Assembly (NCBI GenBank): GCA_050789255.1
Contig: JBOZRQ010000029.1
Coordinates: 1 to 64,000, forward strand
Direction of reading: 5' to 3'
From: JBOZRQ01 sp050789255
GTDB lineage: Bacteria > Bacillota > Sulfobacillia > Symbiobacteriales > Symbiobacteriaceae
Length of the DNA stretch: 64,000 bases
This document shows, piece after piece, positions 52,535-59,873 of this stretch. Position numbers and translations under genes: made by a program. A model generated the notes under the pieces. That model was not told the DNA's origin. It made no database searches and saw only the letters and a list, made by a program, of their open reading frames with translations. The stretch's first letter is position 1. Every line of letters begins with the position of its first letter.

Positions 52535-53362
52535 ATGGAGAAGTTGATCATTACTGTGGCGGTAGACGGTGCCGAGGTAACCCGGGAGCAGACCCCGCAC
52601 CTGCCCATTACCCCGGCGGAGATTGGAGCCGTCGCCGAACGTTGCCGGGGGGCGGGCGCCGCCATGATTCACGTGCATGGCCGCCTGCCCGACGGCACGT
52701 CCACCCAGTCTCGCGAGGTCTACGCGGAGATCCTTAAGGAGGTCCGAGCCCGCACGGACGTGATCGTCCAGGTCTCGACTGGCGGTGCGGTAGGCATGTC
52801 GGCGGAGGAGCGGGTGCAGCCGGTCTACCTGAGGCCCGAAATGGCTTCGCTGAGCGCGGGCACGGTCAATTTCGGCCGTGGAGTCTTTATGAACCCGCCA
52901 GACCTGATTGAGCACTTTGCCAAGACGATGGTCGAGCAAGGGGTCGTCCCGGAGATTGAGGCGTTCGACATGGGTCATATTCAGAACGCCCTGAACCTGG
53001 TGAAGCAAGGGATTCTTACACTCCCGCTGCACTTTGACTTCGTTCTGGGTGTGCCGGGCGCCATCGCCCCCACCATTCGCAACCTCTTACATATGTCAGA
53101 GTCCATCCCCGAGGGGTGCACCTGGTCAGTGGCAGGCATCGGAAGGGCTCAGTTGCCGTTGGCCAATGCTGCCATACTGCTGGGTGGTCACGTGCGGGTC
53201 GGTCTGGAAGATAACATTTACTACACCAAGGGCGTCCTGGCCAGCAACGAGATGCTGGTCGCCCGGATTGTACGGCTCGCCGAGGAACTGGGGCGGCCGG
53301 TTGCTACGCCCGACGAAGCGAGGAGGATATTGCGAATCCCGGAGCGAACCCTTACTGCGTAA
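52535..53362 (+). CDS. kce: 3-keto-5-aminohexanoate cleavage enzyme (BKACE)
   Basis: Condenses 3-keto-5-aminohexanoate with acetyl-CoA to give acetoacetate and 3-aminobutyryl-CoA. 275 residues from ATG 52535 after AAGGGGGAGA. Zinc ligands His46 and His48 in MIHVHGR and Glu225 in GLEDN are present, with Glu14 near the start. A GGGGCC...CCCC hairpin (52483-52507) without a T-tract lies between kal and kce and may tune expression. Linkage to kal makes the lysine role much more likely than other BKACE activities. Confidence 0.92.
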   Translation: MEKLIITVAVDGAEVTREQTPHLPITPAEIGAVAERCRGAGAAMIHVHGRLPDGTSTQSREVYAEILKEVRARTDVIVQVSTGGAVGMSAEERVQPVYLRPEMASLSAGTVNFGRGVFMNPPDLIEHFAKTMVEQGVVPEIEAFDMGHIQNALNLVKQGILTLPLHFDFVLGVPGAIAPTIRNLLHMSESIPEGCTWSVAGIGRAQLPLANAAILLGGHVRVGLEDNIYYTKGVLASNEMLVARIVRLAEELGRPVATPDEARRILRIPERTLTA

Positions 53363-53412
53363 CCCTACAGCGAAAAGATGCGGGGAGATCGTACAGGAAG
53401 GGGGCAACGCCC

Positions 53413-54066
53413 GTGCTTGTATCCGCCCGCACGACATTTGCCCTCCGCTGCGCGCACTGCGGCAAGTTAGAAACGGTGGAGCTCTCCCGGTTCGATGTGC
53501 ACGAAGGCAGTTCTACCAAGTTGAACTGTTCCTGTGGCAACTCCATCATAATCGTCGGGCGAAAGCGAAAGCAGGTCTCGGTTCAACTGCCCTGCTACCT
53601 CTGCGACGGTGTCCACTTTAGCTTTTACTCACCTCGCCATTTCTGGTCCGAGGAGCTCAAGCAGATTACCTGCGCCGAAACCGATTTGCAGCTCGGCGCC
53701 TTCGGCGACGAGGCAGCGGTGAAAACCTTTGCCCGCCCGGGCGGCAGCGAGCTTGACCGCCTCCTGGAAGACGAAGCCTTCGACGACTACTTCGAGGACC
53801 GCGAGACCATGTATCAGGCGGTCACACTTGTAAACACCCTGTCCGACTACGGCAAGGTCAGCTGCGCTTGCGGCAGCAAGAGAATTTCCATCGACCTGTA
53901 CCCAGACCGGCTCGAGCTTACCTGTGAAGATTGCGGCGCCCATAAGTCGCTGTACGCCTGCAACGAGGAGGACGCAGTCGCCCTCCAGGTAGTCACCTAC
54001 ATTGAGGTCGGCGATGACTTGCCACCTCGCCGTAAGGCCACAAGAAACAGCCGAGACCGGGAATAA
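53413..54066 (+). CDS. zinc-ribbon (CpXC-like) protein
   Basis: 217 residues with four paired-cysteine sites: CAHC, CSCG, CYLC and later CACG and CEDC. The N-terminal LRCAHCGKLETVELSRFDV looks like the CpXC domain found in Firmicutes; the C-terminal half has a second ribbon. Probably a zinc protein, function unknown. GTG start at 53413 preceded by GGAAGGGGG. Its terminator stem overlaps the last codons. Confidence 0.65.
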   Translation: MLVSARTTFALRCAHCGKLETVELSRFDVHEGSSTKLNCSCGNSIIIVGRKRKQVSVQLPCYLCDGVHFSFYSPRHFWSEELKQITCAETDLQLGAFGDEAAVKTFARPGGSELDRLLEDEAFDDYFEDRETMYQAVTLVNTLSDYGKVSCACGSKRISIDLYPDRLELTCEDCGAHKSLYACNEEDAVALQVVTYIEVGDDLPPRRKATRNSRDRE

Positions 54067-54086
54067 TATCCCGGTCTCTTCTTTTC
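54053..54086 (+). terminator. terminator overlapping the end of the zinc-ribbon gene
   Basis: GAGACCGGGA / TCCCGGTCTC with ATAATA loop and TTCTTTT. The stop codon is inside the hairpin. Confidence 0.9.
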
Positions 54087-54154
54087 CAGGCGTCTTCCTT
54101 ATGGTAGTCTGGACAACGATAGGATAAATTGACCCCGAGAGGAGCAACCACGCA

Positions 54155-54805
54155 GTGAAGTTTTTCATCGATACAGCCAACGTGGAGGAGATTCGCGAAG
54201 TCGCCTCCTGGGGCGTTCTGCACGGCGTCACCACCAACCCGTCGCTGGTGGCCAAGGAAGGTCGGGACTTCAAGCAGGTTCTCAAGGAGATTCTTGAGCT
54301 GGTTGACGGCCCCATCAGCGCTGAGGTTGTTAGCCTGAAGGCCGAGGAGATGGTGGAGGAAGCTAAGCAGTACTACACCATGCACAAGAACATTGTCATC
54401 AAGCTGCCCATGACGGACGAGGGCCTGAAGGCCTGCGCCAAGCTTAGCGCAATCGGCGTGAAGACCAACCTGACCCTGATTTTCTCCGCCAACCAGGCTC
54501 TGCTCTGCGCCCGGGCGGGCGCCACCTTCGTCAGCCCATTCGTCGGCCGGCTTGACGACATCAACATGGACGGCATCCAGCTGATCAAGGACATCGCCGA
54601 CATCTTCGCCATCCACGGCATCGACACGGAGATCATCTCCGCCTCGATTCGCACCCCGGGCCAGGTGACCGACAGCGCCAAGGCCGGCGCCCACATCGCA
54701 ACCATCCCCTACAAGGTCTTCAAGCAAATGCTCAAGCATCCCCTTACCGATGCGGGCATCGAGCGCTTCCTGAAGGACTGGGAAGCCGCCAAGGGCAAGG
54801 TGTAA
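54155..54805 (+). CDS. tal: transaldolase / fructose-6-phosphate aldolase, TalC type
   Basis: 216-residue short-form enzyme of the non-oxidative pentose phosphate pathway. Schiff-base Lys83 lies in VIKLPMT; N-terminal FIDTANVEEI and TTNPSLVAKEG are family motifs. The two activities cannot be told apart by length; genome context (pentose pathway in Firmicutes) favours transaldolase. GTG start at 54155 with GAGAGGAGC. It precedes glpX, as in Bacillus. Confidence 0.93.
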   Translation: MKFFIDTANVEEIREVASWGVLHGVTTNPSLVAKEGRDFKQVLKEILELVDGPISAEVVSLKAEEMVEEAKQYYTMHKNIVIKLPMTDEGLKACAKLSAIGVKTNLTLIFSANQALLCARAGATFVSPFVGRLDDINMDGIQLIKDIADIFAIHGIDTEIISASIRTPGQVTDSAKAGAHIATIPYKVFKQMLKHPLTDAGIERFLKDWEAAKGKV

Positions 54806-54820
54806 GAAACAAGCGAAGGC

Positions 54821-54850
54821 GGCACAGGGGTTTCTCCTGTGCCCTTTTTT
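54821..54850 (+). terminator. terminator of tal
   Basis: GGCACAGGGG / CTCCTGTGCC stem with TTT loop, then CTTTTTT. Confidence 0.88.
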
Positions 54851-54963
54851 CATGTCTACATATCGACAACATCTATGGAAATGCCGGTTACAATCTATAA
54901 CCACGATCGAATCACAACGCGGTAGAATGGAGAGGTAGGCCGCAAAACGAGGAGGCACGCCAC

Positions 54964-55941
54964 ATGGACCGCGAGTTGGCGCTGGAACTGGTACGAGTTA
55001 CGGAGGCGGCTGCACTGGCCAGCGCTCGCTGGATGGGCCGGGGCGACAAGAACAAGGCAGATCAGTTGGCAGTAGACGCTATGCGCGCCGGTTTCGATAC
55101 GGTTCAGATCAAGGGCGTCGTGGTCATCGGAGAAGGCGAGCTGGACGAAGCCCCCATGCTGTATATCGGCGAGGAGGTCGGCGCTGGCGGCGCCCCCGTC
55201 GATGTGGCCGTGGACCCTCTGGAGGGCACCAACCTGGTGGCGAAGGGCCTCAACGGGTCGATCGCCGTCGTGGCCGTGGCCCCCCAGGGCTGCCTGCTCC
55301 ATGCCCCTGACATGTACATGGAAAAGATCGCCGTCGGCCCTGAGGCCAAAGGCTGTATCGACATTACCGCCTCCGTGACGGCGAACCTGCGCTGGATTGC
55401 GAGGGCGAAAGGCAAGGATGTCAGCGACCTGACGGTCGTTATTCTGGACCGTGACCGTCATAAGGGGATCATCCAAGAGTGCCGTGAGGCGGGCGCCCGC
55501 ATTAAACTGATCACCGACGGCGACGTCGCTCCGGCAGTCGCCACAGCGATCGGTGACACCGGTGTTGATGTGCTGCTGGGCATCGGCGGCGCCCCCGAGG
55601 GCGTGTTGACGGCCGCCGCACTCAAGTGCCTCGGCGGGGATATGCAGGCCAGGCTGAAGCCTGAAAACGAGCAGGAGTACGAGCGCTGCAAGCAAATGGG
55701 CCTGGCTGACCCCACCCAGGTCCTCCGTCTCGACGACCTGGTCAAGGGGGACGACGTCTTCTTCGCAGCCACGGGCATCACGGATGGCGACCTGCTACAG
55801 GGTGTCCGGTATACTGGTCAGCACGTGGGGCGAACGCACTCGATCGCCCTGCGATGCAAGACCGGCACCATTCGTTTCATCGAAGCAATGCACCGGCTGG
55901 ACCGTAAGCCCAGTTGGGTTAACCGTATTCAGGGGAAATAA
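54964..55941 (+). CDS. glpX: fructose-1,6-bisphosphatase, class II
   Basis: Gluconeogenic enzyme that hydrolyses fructose-1,6-bisphosphate. 325 residues with the GlpX metal motifs GEGELDEAPMLYIGE and VDPLEGTN, and the later DRDRHKGII and GIGGAPEGVL. ATG 54964 follows ACGAGGAGG. Long carbohydrate-poor, amino-acid-fermenting metabolism would need it. It lies between tal and a wall hydrolase gene. Confidence 0.96.
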   Translation: MDRELALELVRVTEAAALASARWMGRGDKNKADQLAVDAMRAGFDTVQIKGVVVIGEGELDEAPMLYIGEEVGAGGAPVDVAVDPLEGTNLVAKGLNGSIAVVAVAPQGCLLHAPDMYMEKIAVGPEAKGCIDITASVTANLRWIARAKGKDVSDLTVVILDRDRHKGIIQECREAGARIKLITDGDVAPAVATAIGDTGVDVLLGIGGAPEGVLTAAALKCLGGDMQARLKPENEQEYERCKQMGLADPTQVLRLDDLVKGDDVFFAATGITDGDLLQGVRYTGQHVGRTHSIALRCKTGTIRFIEAMHRLDRKPSWVNRIQGK

Positions 55942-56005
55942 CAAATTGTCATAACGCGGTCCGGCGGCGCATAAACTTGTCCTACGACGTTGTGGGGGTG
56001 GGTTT

Positions 56006-56962
56006 GTGCGACCGCCGGTTCGTCTATTTTCTTTGGCACTTGCCGCTGCAACCCTGATTGTGTTTGTCTTCGCTTTGGGCTGGGGCAGCGCCGAGCGCAC
56101 CCGAGCAGCTGCGGCCCCGCGGAGCAAACCGGAGCCAACGGCACAATCGGTACCAGGTCCGCCCCCGGAAAAACCGCCAACCCAGTCCGCTACCCAGCAG
56201 AAGCCTCCGACCCAAGCCGCTCAGCCCAAACCCTCGGGGACCAGCCACAAGGTCGAGGCCGGCGAAACCTTATCGAGTATCTCCAAGCTGTATGGCGTCC
56301 CAACCGCTCAGATCAGGGCAGCAAACAGCCTGGGCTCCGACCAGATTCGAGCGGGACAAGCCTTGCTGATTCCGGGCGCCCAACCGTTGCGGCGTCACCG
56401 TGTGGAGAGCGGGGACAGCCTGTGGGAGCTCGCCACCCGGTATCAAGTCAGTCTTACCGAACTGCTTGCCGTTAACCCCGGGGTGGAGGATCCAGGTCAC
56501 CTACAGATCGGGCAGGAGTTGAAGATACCGGGCGGCAGCGCGGCCGTGGCAGCATCTGCTCCGGTGGTGGATCCCGAGCTGTCCCTGGGTGGGCTGTTCG
56601 TTTGGCCTAACTCCGCCCCTGTGAGCTCAGACTTCGGTCCGCGCTGGGGCCGGAACCACAACGGAATCGACCTGGCGGCCAACCAGGGTGACCCCATCTA
56701 CGCTGCCCGCAGTGGGCATGTCGACCTCGCTGGCGAGGTGAAAGGGTACGGGAACACGGTCATCCTCCGACACCCGGACGGCACACGCACGCTCTATGCA
56801 CACGCATCCAAATTGTTGGTAACTGCTGGTCAGGACGTTAAACAAGGAGAGCGCATTGCACTGGTTGGTTCAACGGGAAACAGTACAGGCCCACATTTGC
56901 ACTTCGAGATTATCGTGAACGACAAGCCGCGGGACCCCATTCTGTACCTGCCCAAGAAGTAG
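56006..56962 (+). CDS. LysM - M23 peptidoglycan endopeptidase
   Basis: 318 residues. Signal/anchor segment about 5-28; Pro/Gln-rich linker; two LysM domains (about 80-125 and 130-175) with HKVEAGETLSSISKLYGV and HRVESGDSLWELATRYQV; M23 domain (about 195-318) with zinc ligands His/Asp in NHNGIDLAAN and HLHFE. It cleaves peptide cross-links in the wall or, if sporulation-linked, acts in engulfment. GTG start at 56006. A weak TTGTCA-18-CATAAA promoter is at 55946-55975. Confidence 0.92.
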   Translation: MRPPVRLFSLALAAATLIVFVFALGWGSAERTRAAAAPRSKPEPTAQSVPGPPPEKPPTQSATQQKPPTQAAQPKPSGTSHKVEAGETLSSISKLYGVPTAQIRAANSLGSDQIRAGQALLIPGAQPLRRHRVESGDSLWELATRYQVSLTELLAVNPGVEDPGHLQIGQELKIPGGSAAVAASAPVVDPELSLGGLFVWPNSAPVSSDFGPRWGRNHNGIDLAANQGDPIYAARSGHVDLAGEVKGYGNTVILRHPDGTRTLYAHASKLLVTAGQDVKQGERIALVGSTGNSTGPHLHFEIIVNDKPRDPILYLPKK

Positions 56963-56974
56963 CTACGTTCAGGA

Positions 56975-57066
56975 TTGACGCGACGCACGCGCGAACTATT
57001 AACTTCGCGAGAAAACTGTCCACGGAAGTTTCCACACCCCGAATGGAGTTATCCACACTGTTCACA
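56975..57066 (+). promoter_or_regulatory. promoter-like site, inverted repeat and DnaA-box cluster in a convergent gap
   Basis: This 319-bp gap between two convergent genes contains TTGACG-16-TATTAA (56975-57002), the inverted repeat CGCGAA-N8-TTCGCG (56990-57009), and four same-direction DnaA-box-like 9-mers: CTGTCCACG (57016), GTTTCCACA (57028), TTATCCACA (57049, perfect) and CTGTTCACA (57058). There is no ORF here. Confidence 0.5.
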
Positions 57067-57238
57067 GTACCCTGTTGGTAAATATTCATGAAACATCTTG
57101 AGACATTGCGGTGGTCTACCGCACCAGATGTAACATTGTCGCAACTGAACCTTTATGGCGCCGAACCTTTCGGTTTTCCTGCTCCCGGGACTCGCGAATT
57201 TTGTCGAATCTCATAAAAGATCTCTGTGCGGACGTTTA

Positions 57239-57265
57239 GAACCCCCGGAATTGCTCCGGGGGTTC
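57239..57265. terminator. strong hairpin between convergent genes
   Basis: GAACCCCCGGA / TCCGGGGGTTC, 11 bp, 5-nt loop. There is no T-run on either strand, so termination is likely partial or factor-assisted. Confidence 0.5.
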
Positions 57266-57281
57266 TGGCAGTTGGGGCCAA

Positions 57282-59768
57282 TCAGGGTTGCAGGACCAGC
57301 TTGGAGCCTTTGCGGTAGCCGCTCGCATCCATCAACTGCGGATGGAGTTCGCCCCGCCAGTGAAGCTGAGCTTGGTCAGTGTACCACTTACTCAGGAAGT
57401 GGCCCGACTGTCCGGGCAACACCACATCCCAGGAGTTACCCACAGGGTTGGCCAGGTCCACCACTTGCCGCCAGGGGCCGGCCGAGGTTACCTTGCCTGT
57501 CTTGGAGTCGTAGCTCATGGCGGAGGGCGTTACACTGCTGCCGCCGATCGGATGGGCCTCGGCGTTGAGGAACCAGCCCAGAGGCTTGACCGCGCCGCCA
57601 ATGGCGTGAGCCGGGCCGATCTGATGGAACTTGCCCCAGTTCCACTTCTGTGGATTGTTGCCCTGAAGTTTCACCACATCGGCGACAGCGGTCTTGAACG
57701 AGCCGGCCAGCAACATCTCCAGCCCGCCGGCAAGCTTTACCCACTCACTGGGGTTCCCCTTGGCTGCCTGCAGCAGCATTTCGTCAGTGATGTTGGACTC
57801 CTGGGGCATCCGGCTGTAGAGGTCCTTGCCCAGCTTGGGCTCAAACAGGTCCTTGCCGATCTGGCGCCGCCAGGTGGCGAAGATCAGAGGTGCTCCGGCT
57901 TCGGCGTCGTCCACAAAGTCCCAAGCCTTCAGGAGGGCCAGGGCGCCCTTCTCGGTCTCAGACAGGCTCGCCTTCTCCAGCACCGGCAGAATAGCCGGCA
58001 GCAGGCTGCGCGCCCGCAGGTTGGTATTGTCGGCCTGGATCTGCCGCATGTCATCCACGGTCAGGCTGCCGGCCTTTGCCTTGAGCATCTCCGTAATGCG
58101 CCCCGCACGGTACGGTTGCGACCACTGGGATCCCAGGTAGAAGGGGTAGGCGTCATCGATCACCTTGTGGTTGGCGGTGACGATCATCCCTTCAGGCGGG
58201 TTCACCACCTCGGGCATCCGCTCAAAGGGGATAAACTCCTTCCACTCGTACTCGCCGGTCCAACCCGGGACGGGCATCAGCCCGTCGCCCTTGGCCCGAA
58301 CCGGTGCGATGCCCCCTGAACGGTAGGCAATCGTACCGTCAACGCTGGCGAAGACGAAGTTCTGCATGGGCACCTGGAACCGCCGCAGCGCCTCGCGGAA
58401 CTCGCTCCAGTTGCTCGCCTTGCCGAAGAGCAGCACTGCCTCTAACTCCGGTGTGGCCATGTGGGCCGTCCACTTCAGAGCAAGTGCCTCCTTGGGCCGA
58501 TTCTCCTTGGAGCCCACGATTTCCGAGATGATTGGGCCATGCCGGGTGACGACCACCTCGAAGGGGACGTCGGGCTTGCCCTTGACCTTGATGCTCTCCT
58601 TATGAACCGTGGCGTCCTCCCACTTCCCCATGAACTCGAACTGGTTGGGGTTTTGCGGGTTGCGCTTCTCGATGAAGGTGTCGAACACGTCAGGCCCGAC
58701 GTTGGTGACACCCCAGGCCACCTTTTCGTTGTGCCCGATCACAATACCCGGGGTACCCGGGAAAATGACGCCGATGACGTTCATTCTGTCGCTGGGGTTG
58801 TTGAGCATCAAATGGGTCTGGTACCAGATCGCCGGCGTGCTCAGCCCCAGGTGCGGGTCGTTGGACAGTATGGGCTTGCCGGACTTGGTCTGCTTGCCCG
58901 ACACGACCCAGTTGTTTGACCCAATTCCGTCCGGGGCGGGCTGCATAAGGGCTACGGGGAGACCATCGAGGTCGACATGGGTCGCAGGGGGCAGCTCGGC
59001 GACCTGGCGGGGCGCCGCCTCCTCGGCCGATGACCCGGTGCCGTACTTCATAATGGTGAGGCCATCGTTGGGATAGAAGGGCAGGATCTGCTTGAACAGA
59101 TCGTCGCCAAGAGCCTCACGAGCCTGTTGACGCCATACGTCATCCACAAACCCGCGCCCCAGGTCGAAGGCCATGAGTTTGCCAATGCTGGCGCTGTCTA
59201 CAGGCTGCCAAGGCTCCGGCTTAAAGCCGAGAATCGTGAACTCTACAGGCAGTCGATTCTGTTCCGTCGCCTGTTGAATGTAGGCGCTGACACCAGCCGA
59301 GTATGCCTCCAGGGCTTCCCGCGCCCACGGGCTGTATGCCTGCACCGATAGCTCGGCCGACCGGCGCAGCATGAGGGTTCGCAGGAACTTGTCCGATTCC
59401 AGTTGGCTCTCGCCGAGCACTTCGGACAGCCGGCCCGCGGCGGCCCGGCGATTCAGCTCCATCTGCCACAGCCGGTCCTGCGCCGTGATATAGCCCTGAG
59501 CCATGTAAAGGTCGTGGCTGCTGGTAGCCTCAATGTGCGGAACTCCCCAGTCATCCCGGTACACGGTTACGGGTCCGTTGAGGCCAGCCAACCGGAGCTC
59601 TCCGGCAATCTGGGGCAGGCTCCTCCGGGCGAATGCATAGGAACCTGCTCCCGCCAAGCCCACGACCAGCACCAGCACCAACGCCACGTACCAAAGCCAG
59701 CGCCTTCTCGGGCGCTGCTTGGCCTTCACTGAGCTCAGAGACCGCCTCTCCGTCGACGTCACTCCCAC
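57282..59768 (-). CDS. penicillin acylase family N-terminal nucleophile hydrolase
   Basis: 828 residues. One N-terminal membrane helix (about 25-46), then the A-chain region with YRDDWGVPHIEA and AQGYITAQDRLWQME, and the nucleophile Ser284 in GIGSNNWVVSG, where self-cleavage would make the B chain. The domain end is about 820. The protein sits on the outside of the membrane. Family members hydrolyse beta-lactams, acyl-homoserine lactones or acyl-peptides; the substrate is unknown. GTG start at 59768 after GGGGGAGAG. A paralogue lies upstream on the same strand. Confidence 0.92.
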   Translation of the reverse strand: MGVTSTERRSLSSVKAKQRPRRRWLWYVALVLVLVVGLAGAGSYAFARRSLPQIAGELRLAGLNGPVTVYRDDWGVPHIEATSSHDLYMAQGYITAQDRLWQMELNRRAAAGRLSEVLGESQLESDKFLRTLMLRRSAELSVQAYSPWAREALEAYSAGVSAYIQQATEQNRLPVEFTILGFKPEPWQPVDSASIGKLMAFDLGRGFVDDVWRQQAREALGDDLFKQILPFYPNDGLTIMKYGTGSSAEEAAPRQVAELPPATHVDLDGLPVALMQPAPDGIGSNNWVVSGKQTKSGKPILSNDPHLGLSTPAIWYQTHLMLNNPSDRMNVIGVIFPGTPGIVIGHNEKVAWGVTNVGPDVFDTFIEKRNPQNPNQFEFMGKWEDATVHKESIKVKGKPDVPFEVVVTRHGPIISEIVGSKENRPKEALALKWTAHMATPELEAVLLFGKASNWSEFREALRRFQVPMQNFVFASVDGTIAYRSGGIAPVRAKGDGLMPVPGWTGEYEWKEFIPFERMPEVVNPPEGMIVTANHKVIDDAYPFYLGSQWSQPYRAGRITEMLKAKAGSLTVDDMRQIQADNTNLRARSLLPAILPVLEKASLSETEKGALALLKAWDFVDDAEAGAPLIFATWRRQIGKDLFEPKLGKDLYSRMPQESNITDEMLLQAAKGNPSEWVKLAGGLEMLLAGSFKTAVADVVKLQGNNPQKWNWGKFHQIGPAHAIGGAVKPLGWFLNAEAHPIGGSSVTPSAMSYDSKTGKVTSAGPWRQVVDLANPVGNSWDVVLPGQSGHFLSKWYTDQAQLHWRGELHPQLMDASGYRKGSKLVLQP

Positions 59769-59850
59769 TGTTGCTCTCCCCCGTACAAGTACCTGTATAA
59801 GCTGATGTTTGAACTTCGATAACAGTAGGAGTTATCCTTGCAAAGAGAAG

Positions 59851-59870
59851 ACCCCCGCTTCGGCGGGGGT
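59851..59870 (-). terminator. terminator of the second penicillin acylase-like gene
   Basis: ACCCCCGC / GCGGGGGT with a four-base loop (TTCG read on the plus strand). On the minus strand it is followed by CTTCTCTTT. It lies 4 nt after the gene stop at 59874. Confidence 0.8.
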
Positions 59871-59873
59871 GCA

